A stretch of 64,000 nt of DNA from an uncultured Eubacteriales bacterium (GTDB taxonomy: Bacteria; Bacillota; Clostridia; Oscillospirales; Acutalibacteraceae), in NCBI GenBank assembly GCA_934477125.1, contig CAKSOL010000004.1:62001-126000 (forward strand), read 5' to 3'. Every line of letters begins with the position of its first letter. The stretch's first letter is position 1. The notes below the pieces were generated by a model. That model saw only the letters and a list, made by a program, of their open reading frames with translations, was not told where the DNA came from and ran no database searches. Positions 31,310-39,291 of the stretch are shown here, piece by piece. Both the position numbers and the translations under genes were made by a program.

Positions 31310-32854
31310 TTGACACCCTACATTATTATGGGCATTGTTGCCGCGGCTCTCGGCGTTATCGGATTTCTTTCCGGCTCGGCTTACCGCCGGAAGGCCGCCG
31401 AAAGCACGATAGGCTCAGCTGAGGAGGAGGCAAACCGAATTCTCAGCGAGGCAATGAAAAATGCCGAAACAAAGAAAAAAGAGGCTTTGCTCGAAGCTAA
31501 GGATGAAATTCACCAGCTGCGTCAGGAGACAGAAAGAGATCTCCGCGAGCGCCGCAGCGACGTACAGCGCCAGGAAAAGCGCGTACAGCAGAAGGAAGAA
31601 ACACTCGACAGAAAGATTGACAATCTGGAGTCAAAGGAAGAAAAGCTCAACGAACGCGCCAAGCAGATAGACGAAAAGCTTGCCGAATGCGAAAAGCTCA
31701 AAAGCGGTCAGCTTGAAATGCTTGAAAAAATATCGGGACTGAGCAAGGAAAGCGCAAAGGCTCAGCTGCTCGAAATGCTCGACGGCGAGCTTACCCACGA
31801 AAAAGCCGTTAAGGTTATGGAATACGAGCGTTCAACCAAGGAGGAGTCCGACAGGATAGCCCGCGAGCTGATCGCTCAGGCAATTCAGCGCTGCGCGGCG
31901 GACCATTCCTCGGAGGTAACCGTTTCGGTTGTTCCGCTGCCTAACGACGAGCTTAAAGGAAGAATTATCGGCAGAGAGGGACGCAACATCAGAGCGATAG
32001 AAAGCGCAACCGGCGTTGACCTTATTATAGACGACACTCCGGAGGCCATTGCGGTTTCCTGCTTTGACCCGATACGCCGCGAGATAGCGCGCGTAACGCT
32101 TGAACGGCTGATTAACGACGGACGTATTCACCCGACCCGCATTGAGGACTGCGTTGCCAAGGCTACCGCCGAGGTTGAGTCGGTTATCAAGCGCGAGGGA
32201 GAGCAGGCGGTTATCGAATCGGGAGTACATAACCTGCATCCGGAGCTTATAAAGCTGCTCGGACGGCTGCACTACCGCACGAGCTTCGGGCAGAATGTTC
32301 TTAACCATTCTCTTGAGGTCTGCTATCTTTCCGGTCTGCTCGCGTCGGAGCTTGGGGCGGACGTAACTCTGGCAAAGCGCGCCGGTCTGCTGCACGATAT
32401 CGGAAAGGCTCTTGACCATGAGCAGGAAGGCTCGCATATTCAGCTCGGCGTTGAGGTTGCGAAGCGCTACCGCGAAAGCGAAGCGGTTGTTCACGCTATT
32501 CACGCTCACCACGGCGATGTTGAGGCAAAAACCGTTATCGCCTGCATTGTTCAGGCGGCTGACGCTATTTCCGCGGCACGTCCCGGAGCGCGCAGAGAGA
32601 ACATCGAAAACTATATCAAGCGGCTCGAAAAGCTGGAGGAAATCGCCAATTCCTTCAAGGGCGTTGAAAATTCATATGCAATTCAGGCAGGACGCGAAAT
32701 CCGCATAATCGTCAAGCCTGAGGTCATAAGCGAGGACCAGATGACTCTGGTTGCTCATCAGATTGCCCAGCGGATTGAAAAGGAACTGGAATACCCCGGA
32801 ACAATAAAGGTAAACCTTATCCGCGAAAACCGCGTTGCGGACTACGCGAAATAA
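31310..32854 (+). CDS. rny: Ribonuclease Y, 514 aa
   Basis: Membrane-anchored endoribonuclease that starts mRNA decay in many Bacillota. N-terminal membrane helix (residues 3-20), long charged coiled coil (about 25-190), KH domain (about 205-265, GRIIGREGRNIRAIESATGVDLIIDD) and HD domain (about 330-425, LLHDIGKALDHEQEGSH). TTG 31310 has AGGAGG nine bases upstream and overlaps the TGA of a dubious short frame. ymdB, often adjacent, is 1.9 kb downstream. Confidence 0.97.
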   Translation: MTPYIIMGIVAAALGVIGFLSGSAYRRKAAESTIGSAEEEANRILSEAMKNAETKKKEALLEAKDEIHQLRQETERDLRERRSDVQRQEKRVQQKEETLDRKIDNLESKEEKLNERAKQIDEKLAECEKLKSGQLEMLEKISGLSKESAKAQLLEMLDGELTHEKAVKVMEYERSTKEESDRIARELIAQAIQRCAADHSSEVTVSVVPLPNDELKGRIIGREGRNIRAIESATGVDLIIDDTPEAIAVSCFDPIRREIARVTLERLINDGRIHPTRIEDCVAKATAEVESVIKREGEQAVIESGVHNLHPELIKLLGRLHYRTSFGQNVLNHSLEVCYLSGLLASELGADVTLAKRAGLLHDIGKALDHEQEGSHIQLGVEVAKRYRESEAVVHAIHAHHGDVEAKTVIACIVQAADAISAARPGARRENIENYIKRLEKLEEIANSFKGVENSYAIQAGREIRIIVKPEVISEDQMTLVAHQIAQRIEKELEYPGTIKVNLIRENRVADYAK

Positions 32855-32868
32855 TAACGAAAACGAAA

Positions 32869-32908
32869 GGGAGCTGTCGGACATATTGCTGGCAGCTCCC
32901 GATTTTTT
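32869..32908 (+). terminator. rny terminator
   Basis: GGGAGCTG (32869-32876) and CAGCTCCC (32893-32900) with inner pairing, then GATTTTTT. Confidence 0.85.
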
Positions 32909-32924
32909 AAAGGAGAGAATTTCA

Positions 32925-33773
32925 ATGATTACCTTAAAAAACGACCGGATTGAAGTATCGATTGCCGAGCGCGGCGCGGAAATGCGCAGGCTCACTCTCG
33001 ACGGAAATGACGTTCTCTGGAGCGGCGACCCTGCTTACTGGACGGGTGTTGCGCCGCTGCTGTTCCCGATTTGCGGCGGCTTAAAGGACAATAGGTATAC
33101 CGCCGGCGGCAGGGAATACATAATGGAATTAAAGCACGGCTACGCCAGAACCTCTGATTTTACCCTTGAAAAGCGCACCTGCAATTCCGTAACGCTGCTG
33201 CTTACCTCAACTCCCGAAACGCTTGAATGCTACCCCTGGAATTACGAGCTGAGGGTAACCTACAGTCTGCGCGGAACGGCGCTCGAAATCGGATATGAGG
33301 TTAAGAACACCGACAGCAGCACGATGTATTTCTCGATAGGCTCTCACGAGGCTTACGCCTGCCCGGAGGGAATAGAGGATTACGACATTATTTTTCCGCA
33401 GAACGAAACCCTGAATTCCTTTGAGCTTGAAGGCTCTCTGCTAAAGCATTCGACGCGTTCGATACTCAAAGACGCCCGCGTTCTGCCGCTTTATGAGAAG
33501 TATTTTGCGGTTGACGCGCTTGTTTTCAAGGATATTAAGTCCCGCGCGGCTACACTCAGGAACCGCAAGACCGGCAGGGAAATAACGGTTGAGTTTCCGG
33601 GCTGCCGCTACCTGCTTTTCTGGACGAAGCCGGGAGCAGGCTACATCTGCATAGAGCCCTGGGGCGGAATTCCGCCTATGGTTGACGACGGCGCGGCGAT
33701 TGAGGAAAAGGAGGGCATTGAAAGCCTTTCCGCCGGCGATATTTTCCGCCGTTCCCATACGATATATTTTTAA
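32925..33773 (+). CDS. Aldose 1-epimerase-like protein, 282 aa
   Basis: Galactose-mutarotase-like beta-sandwich of the LacX/YeaD-type branch. Visible features are VSIAERGAEMRRLTLDGNDVLWSGDPAYW, LFPICGGLKDN, the conserved histidine-containing LKHGYAR, GSHEAYACP and the terminal glutamate region IEPWGGIPP. It probably interconverts sugar anomers in the cytoplasm; substrate unknown. ATG 32925 follows AAGGAGAG, so the reading frame that stays open upstream into rny is not used. It lies between two terminators and is likely a single-gene unit. Confidence 0.9.
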   Translation: MITLKNDRIEVSIAERGAEMRRLTLDGNDVLWSGDPAYWTGVAPLLFPICGGLKDNRYTAGGREYIMELKHGYARTSDFTLEKRTCNSVTLLLTSTPETLECYPWNYELRVTYSLRGTALEIGYEVKNTDSSTMYFSIGSHEAYACPEGIEDYDIIFPQNETLNSFELEGSLLKHSTRSILKDARVLPLYEKYFAVDALVFKDIKSRAATLRNRKTGREITVEFPGCRYLLFWTKPGAGYICIEPWGGIPPMVDDGAAIEEKEGIESLSAGDIFRRSHTIYF

Positions 33774-33795
33774 AACCGAACATTCCGGGAACCCG

Positions 33796-33823
33796 GCGCG
33801 CCGTTTTCTGCGGCGCGCTTTTA
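33796..33823 (+). terminator. Terminator after the epimerase-like gene
   Basis: GCGCGCCG (33796-33803) and CGGCGCGC (33811-33818), then TTTTATT. Confidence 0.85.
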
Positions 33824-33949
33824 TTCGGTCTGCAAAAAGCTTAAATGCGGCAAAGTTTAAGTTTTATTAACAAAAAAGACACACCCTGCGGCTATAATAA
33901 AATAAACGGACAAATGTCCGCGGAAAGTACCTGAACGGGAGTGTGTAAA

Positions 33950-34357
33950 TTGGATTTCAGAGAGCGCCTTTGGAGATTTATGTCCGGAAGATACGGCGTT
34001 GACGAGACCTTTTTCGCCATAACGGCTGTCGCCGTTATTTTAGCGATTATAAACAGCTTTGTCCGCAGTCTTGCATTGCAGGCGGTTGTATATGTACTTA
34101 TGATACTGGCGGTTCTGCGCGTTTTTTCGAGGAACACGGCGGCACGGAGCCGGGAAAACCGCGCTTTTAAGAGCCTTTCGGAAAAATTTTCAGCGAAAAA
34201 GGCGGAGAGAAACCGCCGGAAAGCCGATTTCCGCCATGTTTACAAAAAATGCCCTCATTGCGGCGCCGTTCTGCGCCTTCCGCGGCGAAAGGGAAAGCAT
34301 AAAACGGTCTGTCCGCGCTGTTCAAAGGAATTTACGGTTTTTGTTTTTAAGGAATAG
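33950..34357 (+). CDS. Membrane-anchored zinc-ribbon protein, 135 aa
   Basis: Function unknown. Two hydrophobic segments (about residues 20-55) are followed by a basic linker (RSRENRAFKSLSEKFSAKKAERNRRK) and a C-terminal zinc ribbon with two CxxC pairs: CPHCGAVLRLPRRKGKH and CPRCSKEF. TTG 33950 has GGGAG eight bases upstream; GTG 33941 overlaps that site. Orientation suggests the ribbon is cytoplasmic, where it may bind nucleic acid or protein. Similar small proteins occur in clostridia without assigned role. Confidence 0.8.
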   Translation: MDFRERLWRFMSGRYGVDETFFAITAVAVILAIINSFVRSLALQAVVYVLMILAVLRVFSRNTAARSRENRAFKSLSEKFSAKKAERNRRKADFRHVYKKCPHCGAVLRLPRRKGKHKTVCPRCSKEFTVFVFKE

Positions 34358-34723
34358 ACAGAACGCGGCAGGATAACAGGTATACGGGTTTTAGCGGCTA
34401 AAGGCATCCGAAAGGGTGCCTTAATTTCGGTCACAGGCGCAGGTTTCGCCCTTTTGCCGTTACGTCTGAACGCGCGCGGCGTTTCGGCTGTTGCATTTCG
34501 CGCGGTTTATGGTATAATAACTTTATGCAGGCGGCTGAACGCCGCCGAAACGCATACTGCGTTTGAAAATCAGAGATTTTCGCACAAAAACATTGAACGG
34601 CTAAAAAGGAATTCCGAAGAATTCCAAACGGCGTTGCCGTTTACAGAGCTTACGCTCTGTTTTTATGGTATAATACTATATATAATAAAGTAATTAAACA
34701 GATTTGCTCGGAGGTGAGCCGGA
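34358..34723. other. 366-bp gap with hairpin elements upstream of ymdB
   Basis: No gene. A small hairpin AAGGCATCC/GGGTGCCTT (about 34402-34423) is followed by six-hairpin element copy 2 (34508-34675). A short open frame across the element is explained by the hairpins and has no family signal. Confidence 0.7.
34508..34675 (+). repeat. Six-hairpin element, copy 2
   Basis: Anchor TATGGTATAAT (34508-34518); hairpins GGCGGC/GCCGCC (34530-34546), AAACGCA/TGCGTTT (34548-34564), GAAAATC/GATTTTC (34565-34581); central anchor CATTGAACGGCTAAAA (34591-34606); hairpins GGAATTC/GAATTCC (34608-34625), AAACGGC/GCCGTTT (34626-34642), ACAGAGC/GCTCTGT (34643-34660); end anchor TTTTATGGTATAATA (34661-34675). 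All stems are perfect with 3-5 base loops. The end anchor contains TGGTATAAT, an extended -10 form, 48 bases before ymdB. Confidence 0.8.
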
Positions 34724-35512
34724 ATGAGAATACTTTGCGTCGGAGATGTCTGCGGAAGCGTCGGCTGCGAATTTGCAGCACGTGTTCTTCCCCGGCTCAG
34801 GCATTCGGAAAAAATCGATATAACGGTTATAAACGGCGAAAATTCAGCCGACGGAAACGGAATAACACCCTTTTCCGCCCGGTCGCTTTTTTCAGCCGGG
34901 GCGGACGTTATAACCGGAGGGAATCACACTCTCCGCCGAAAGGAAATATATTCCGCGATTGACGAAAACCCGCGGCTGCTGCGCCCGCACAATCTCAAGG
35001 CGCAGTACGGCACAGGCTACTGTCTTGTTGACGCGGGGCGGGCGCTTATCGCGGTTTTAAATCTCTCCGGTCAGGCGTTTATGAAGGAGGAGGCTGAAAA
35101 CCCTTTTTCTGCTGCCGACGCTCTGCTGGAACGCGCAAAAAATGACGGCGCGGCCATAACCCTGCTCGATTTTCACGCCGAGACGACCGGCGAAAAACGC
35201 GCGCTCGGCTTTTATCTCGACGGCAGGATATCCGCCGTTTTCGGAACTCATACCCACGTCCCGACCGCCGATTTGCAGCGGCTGCCGGGCGGAACGGAAT
35301 ATATAACCGACATCGGAATGACCGGTCCGGAGCAGTCGGTTCTCGGAGTTAAAAAGGAAATAATAATAGACAGAATGAAAAACGGCGGAACAGAAAAGTT
35401 TGTTATCGAAAAGGGTCCCTGCATTTTATGCGGCTGTATTTTCGATATCGACTGCCGCTCCGGAAAATGCACCGGGTCACGGCAGATAATACTGCGGGAG
35501 GGAGACCTATGA
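34724..35512 (+). CDS. ymdB: YmdB family metallophosphoesterase, 262 aa
   Basis: Known members hydrolyse 2',3'-cyclic nucleotides and influence biofilm and motility decisions. Metal ligands are visible: D8 in GDVCGSVG, E39-N40 in NGENSADG, the N-H pair in GGNHTLRRKE, the histidine of DFHAETTGEKRALG and two in GTHTHVPTAD. The GNH motif is followed by LRR instead of the usual WD, so the substrate rim differs. GGAGGTGAG precedes the ATG. The stop overlaps the next gene (ATGA). Expression probably starts at the extended -10 in the hairpin element. Confidence 0.93.
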   Translation: MRILCVGDVCGSVGCEFAARVLPRLRHSEKIDITVINGENSADGNGITPFSARSLFSAGADVITGGNHTLRRKEIYSAIDENPRLLRPHNLKAQYGTGYCLVDAGRALIAVLNLSGQAFMKEEAENPFSAADALLERAKNDGAAITLLDFHAETTGEKRALGFYLDGRISAVFGTHTHVPTADLQRLPGGTEYITDIGMTGPEQSVLGVKKEIIIDRMKNGGTEKFVIEKGPCILCGCIFDIDCRSGKCTGSRQIILREGDL

Positions 35513-37161
35513 GCCGAAAAAGCCTTATTTGCCTGCTTTTGGCGGCGGCGGTCTGCCTTTCGGCGGCAGGCTGCGGAAAAACAAAAGGCTCCGGCGACGG
35601 AGAAAATAACGGAGAACACTCCGTTCCGGGGGTCGAAGGCTCGGTTATGCAGCTGCTTTATTGCAGCTCCGATTCGTTCAACCCATACACGGCGGCAACC
35701 TCGATAAACCGCGAGGTCTGCAAGCTGCTGTTCGAGCCGCTTTACCGGGTCGATAACTCCTTTTCCGCTCAGCCTGCGCTTGCGGCGTCGGCGGAAAACT
35801 CGGAAAATGTCTGCCGGGTGACTCTGAGGGACGCGGTTTTCTCCGACGGCTCGGCTCTTACCGCCGCGGACGTTGTTTATTCCTGCAATCTCGCGAAAAA
35901 TACCGCCGGGGCATACGCCGCCTCGATGTATGAGGTTGTTTCGGTTTCGGCGGAGGGCAATAAAACCGTTGTTTTCAAGCTTTCAAAGCGCGACCCTTAT
36001 TTTCTGAATTTACTCGATTTTCCGATAATAAAGGCAAACAGCGATAAGGTGACCGACGCGGACGGCGTTTCCGCACCGCCGATAGGCTGCGGCAGGTTCA
36101 GGCTCAATGAAACGGGCGACGGACTTCTGAAAAACGATTCCTATTACGGGGTTCACCCATATATAGAAAAGGTTCGGCTCATTAACGCGCCGGACGCCGA
36201 ATCGGTTTCGCATTATGTTGAGATAGGCGCGGCGGACGCATATTATACCGACATAGCCGACGGGAACATCGTCCGCATGAGCGGAAAAAAAGCAGATATC
36301 AGCCTTAATAATCTTGTTTTCATCGGAATTAACGGCTCGTCGCCGCTGCTTGCGCAGCCGGAGCTGAGGTATGCGATATCCTCGGCGCTCGACCGCTCGG
36401 CGATATGCAAGGGCGCATATTACAACAACGCCGCTGCCGCGACCGGCTTTTTTCACCCCGGTTTTGCCGACACCGCAGCCGTTCAGACCCTGCAAAATAC
36501 CGCCGATACAAAAATAGCACTTGAGAATTTAAGCAAAATAGGTTATAATAATTCAGATACAGCGGGCTACCGGATAAATTCCTCAGGAAAGCACGTTGTT
36601 CTCTCGATGCTCATAAACAGCGAAAACGCATCGAGAAAGGCGGCTGCCGAGCTTTGCGCCGCCCAGCTCAAAAACGTCGGAATAGAGCTGAGAATAACCG
36701 AAAAGAGCTATGCGGATTATATTTCCGCTCTCGCCGCCGGCAGCTTTGAGCTTTATATCGGAGAAATCCGCGTTCCGGCAAATATGGATATAACCGCGCT
36801 GGTTCTTCCCGGCGGCAGCGCCGCCTACGGCGTTGTTGAGCAGAAGCCCTCCGAGGAGCAGACTGCCGGGAAAAAGGACGGAGACAATTCCGCGGCGGCA
36901 GCGTCCGGAGATACCGGAAATACCGGAGAGCCGGCAGCAGCGGAGCCTGCTCCGGCGCTGCTTTCCGAGCTTTATGCTTTCTATTATGCAGGAACCGCCG
37001 GGATAGGCGACATTGCAACCGCCCTGCTGACCGGGCTGCCCTGTATTCCGGTATGCTTCCGCAACGGTCTGCTTTTTTACGACAGCGGAGTATGCGACCT
37101 TTCGGGAGCGAGCGCAAGCGATATTTTTTCAGGTCTTTCTTCCGGTTCGCCGGGAAAGTGA
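35509..37161 (+). CDS. Extracellular solute-binding lipoprotein, family 5, 550 aa
   Basis: Lipoprotein signal with lipobox SAAGC near residue 20. The SBP_bac_5 body includes SFNPYTAATSINREVCKLLFEPLY, FSDGSALTAADVVYSCN, IGCGRFRLNETGDGLLKNDSYYG and LRYAISSALDRSAICKGAYYNNA. An Ala/Gly/Glu-rich insertion (about residues 470-510, EEQTAGKKDGDNSAAAASG) interrupts the C-terminal lobe. No permease or ATPase genes are near, so it is an orphan oligopeptide- or metal-type binding protein or a sensor. It overlaps ymdB by four bases, an unusual pairing. Confidence 0.9.
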   Translation: MSRKSLICLLLAAAVCLSAAGCGKTKGSGDGENNGEHSVPGVEGSVMQLLYCSSDSFNPYTAATSINREVCKLLFEPLYRVDNSFSAQPALAASAENSENVCRVTLRDAVFSDGSALTAADVVYSCNLAKNTAGAYAASMYEVVSVSAEGNKTVVFKLSKRDPYFLNLLDFPIIKANSDKVTDADGVSAPPIGCGRFRLNETGDGLLKNDSYYGVHPYIEKVRLINAPDAESVSHYVEIGAADAYYTDIADGNIVRMSGKKADISLNNLVFIGINGSSPLLAQPELRYAISSALDRSAICKGAYYNNAAAATGFFHPGFADTAAVQTLQNTADTKIALENLSKIGYNNSDTAGYRINSSGKHVVLSMLINSENASRKAAAELCAAQLKNVGIELRITEKSYADYISALAAGSFELYIGEIRVPANMDITALVLPGGSAAYGVVEQKPSEEQTAGKKDGDNSAAAASGDTGNTGEPAAAEPAPALLSELYAFYYAGTAGIGDIATALLTGLPCIPVCFRNGLLFYDSGVCDLSGASASDIFSGLSSGSPGK

Positions 37162-37187
37162 TATAAATTCTGACAGGAGGAGTATAT

Positions 37188-37538
37188 ATGATCTCTTATG
37201 AAACTTTAATAGGCAGAATAGAAATTTCCGAGGCTTATCTTTCAAAGCTTATCGGGCATGAAGTAACTTCCTGCTTCGGGGTTGTCGGAATGCTGCCGAG
37301 CACAGGTCGTCAGCGCATTTTCAATCTGCTGTCCCGCCGCGAGCAGATAAACACCGGAATCCGGGTTTACGGCGACAATAATTCGATAAGAGTTGAGCTG
37401 CACATAACCGTTGTTTACGGTATGAATATAAACGCTATCGCATCGAGCATTACCGAAAAGGTAAAGTATGTGGTAGAGGACACCACCGGAATAACGGTGG
37501 AAAAAGTAATTGTTAAAATAGACGACATAAAGGAATAA
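37188..37538 (+). CDS. Asp23/Gls24 family envelope stress protein (YloU-like), 116 aa
   Basis: Small alpha/beta protein of the Asp23 family. The N-terminus ETLIGRIEISEAYLSKLIGHEV and the middle RVELHITVVYGMNINAIASSITEKVKYVVEDTTG are typical. It has no membrane segment of its own. In most Bacillota this gene directly precedes the fatty-acid kinase gene, exactly as here (33 bases). ATG 37188 follows AGGAGGAG. Exact role unknown; linked to cell-wall or membrane stress in staphylococci. Confidence 0.94.
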   Translation: MISYETLIGRIEISEAYLSKLIGHEVTSCFGVVGMLPSTGRQRIFNLLSRREQINTGIRVYGDNNSIRVELHITVVYGMNINAIASSITEKVKYVVEDTTGITVEKVIVKIDDIKE

Positions 37539-37571
37539 GACCGTCGTGCTATATCAAAGGAGTGTATTCAC

Positions 37572-39254
37572 TTGTTGAACGGAGATCTTCTGCGCGACGC
37601 GATTCTTTCCGCCGCCAACAACCTTGCAAATCACAAAAAAGAAGTCGATGACCTTAATATTTTCCCTGTGCCGGACGGTGATACCGGTACAAATATGTCT
37701 ATGACGCTGGCAAATTCCGCCCGCGAAATGGAGAAAATTTCGGGCGAGACCGCCGGAGCGGTCGCCAAAATCAACGCCTCCGCCCTCCTGCGCGGCGCGC
37801 GCGGAAATTCGGGCGTTATAACCTCCCTGCTTTTCCGCGGATTTTCCAAGGGTATAGGCGACGGAGAGTATCTGACCGCCGAAAACCTTGCCGCCGCTTT
37901 GAAATTAGGCGTTGAGGCTGCCTACAAGGCGGTTATGAAGCCGACCGAGGGAACTATTCTGACCGTAGCGCGGATAGCCGCCGATACAGCCGCAGCCGCT
38001 CTTGCTGAGGGTAAGGACGTTATCGGAGTTTTAGAGGCCGCCATCGAGGGCGGAAAAAAGGCTCTTGCTGAAACGCCGGAGCTGCTGCCCGTTCTTAAAA
38101 AGGCAGGCGTTGTTGACGCAGGCGGTCAGGGCTTTATCCTGATACTTGAAGGTATGCTTTCGGTTCTGAGGGACGGTAAGCTCATAACGGCGAAGGACGC
38201 CGCCGAGGGCGAAACAGCCGGGGAGGAAAGCGCATCATCGCGCAATGCCGCCGGAGAGTTTGAAACCGACATAACCTTTACCTACTGCACAGAGTTTATA
38301 GTCAACCGCGCGGAGGACTGCGAAAAGCAGCCCGGCGAGCTGCGCGCATATCTTGAGTCGATAGGAGACTGCGTTGTTGTTGTTGACGACGACGAAATCA
38401 TAAAGGTTCACGTTCATACCGACCATCCGGGCAACGCCATTGAAAACGGACTTACCTTCGGTCAGCTCGTTCATCTCAAAATAGAGAATATGCGCGACCA
38501 GCACGAGCGCGCGAAACACGACGCGGAGCACGCGAAGGAACGCCCGGCGAAAACCGCCGACCTTTCGGAGGTTATAGAGCCGGTTGCGCCGACCAAGCCG
38601 GTAGGCTTTGTTTCGGTATGCGCGGGAGACGGAATAGCCGAGCTCTTCCGCGACCTCGGAGTTGATACGATAGTAAGCGGCGGACAGACGATGAACCCCA
38701 GCACGGACGACATTCTCCGCGCGGTTGAGGCAACCCCGGCGGAAACGGTTTTCGTTCTTCCGAACAACAAGAATATCATTATGGCGGCGGAGCAGACCAT
38801 TCCGCTCGCAACCAGAAAGGTCTTTGTTCTCCACACGCGCACAATTCCGCAGGGGATAACCGCCATGCTGACCTTTGACCCGGACGCCGGGAACGAGGAC
38901 AACGCGATAGAGATGCAGAAAGCGGCTTCCAAAATCGCGACCGGGCAGATAACCTTTGCCGCCCGCGATTCGGAATACGACGGCTTCAAGATAAAGCAGG
39001 GCGAGCTGCTGGCGCTTAACAACGGCAAGGTTTCATTTGTTGATACCGACCTTTCTCACAGCGTTCTCAAGCTTTTAAAGCAGCTTATAAAGCGCGACAG
39101 CCAGTTCCTGACGGTTATTTACGGCGAGGACGTAACCGACGCTCAGGCTGCGGATATCGAGGCGGCTATCGAGGAGAAATACGGCAGCCGCGTTGAAATA
39201 ACCATGGTAAACGGCGGTCAGCCGGTTTACTACTTCATACTTTCGGTTGAATAA
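37572..39254 (+). CDS. fakA: Fatty acid kinase catalytic subunit FakA (DAK2/YloV), 560 aa
   Basis: Phosphorylates fatty acids bound to FakB so that exogenous fatty acids can enter phospholipids. N-terminal DhaL domain with the ATP/Mg motif DGDTGTN at residues 35-41 and LRGARGNSG; middle region with TEFIVN and the HVHTDHPG metal-binding motif; C-terminal domain with VSGGQTMNPSTDD and LPNNKNI. TTG 37572 has AAAGGAG upstream. No fakB is in this window. It is followed after 37 bases by recG. Confidence 0.94.
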   Translation: MLNGDLLRDAILSAANNLANHKKEVDDLNIFPVPDGDTGTNMSMTLANSAREMEKISGETAGAVAKINASALLRGARGNSGVITSLLFRGFSKGIGDGEYLTAENLAAALKLGVEAAYKAVMKPTEGTILTVARIAADTAAAALAEGKDVIGVLEAAIEGGKKALAETPELLPVLKKAGVVDAGGQGFILILEGMLSVLRDGKLITAKDAAEGETAGEESASSRNAAGEFETDITFTYCTEFIVNRAEDCEKQPGELRAYLESIGDCVVVVDDDEIIKVHVHTDHPGNAIENGLTFGQLVHLKIENMRDQHERAKHDAEHAKERPAKTADLSEVIEPVAPTKPVGFVSVCAGDGIAELFRDLGVDTIVSGGQTMNPSTDDILRAVEATPAETVFVLPNNKNIIMAAEQTIPLATRKVFVLHTRTIPQGITAMLTFDPDAGNEDNAIEMQKAASKIATGQITFAARDSEYDGFKIKQGELLALNNGKVSFVDTDLSHSVLKLLKQLIKRDSQFLTVIYGEDVTDAQAADIEAAIEEKYGSRVEITMVNGGQPVYYFILSVE

Positions 39255-39291
39255 TCCGCCGCAGGGAACGACAGAACACGGAGGAAACGCT

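Noticed and set aside
31107..31313. 68-codon frame in the rny leader as a gene
   Set aside because: TTG start without a ribosome site and no known relatives; kept only as a question in the findings.
34454..34693. 79-codon frame inside the gap before ymdB
   Set aside because: It is laid over the six-hairpin element; the sequence is fully explained by inverted repeats and has no ribosome site.
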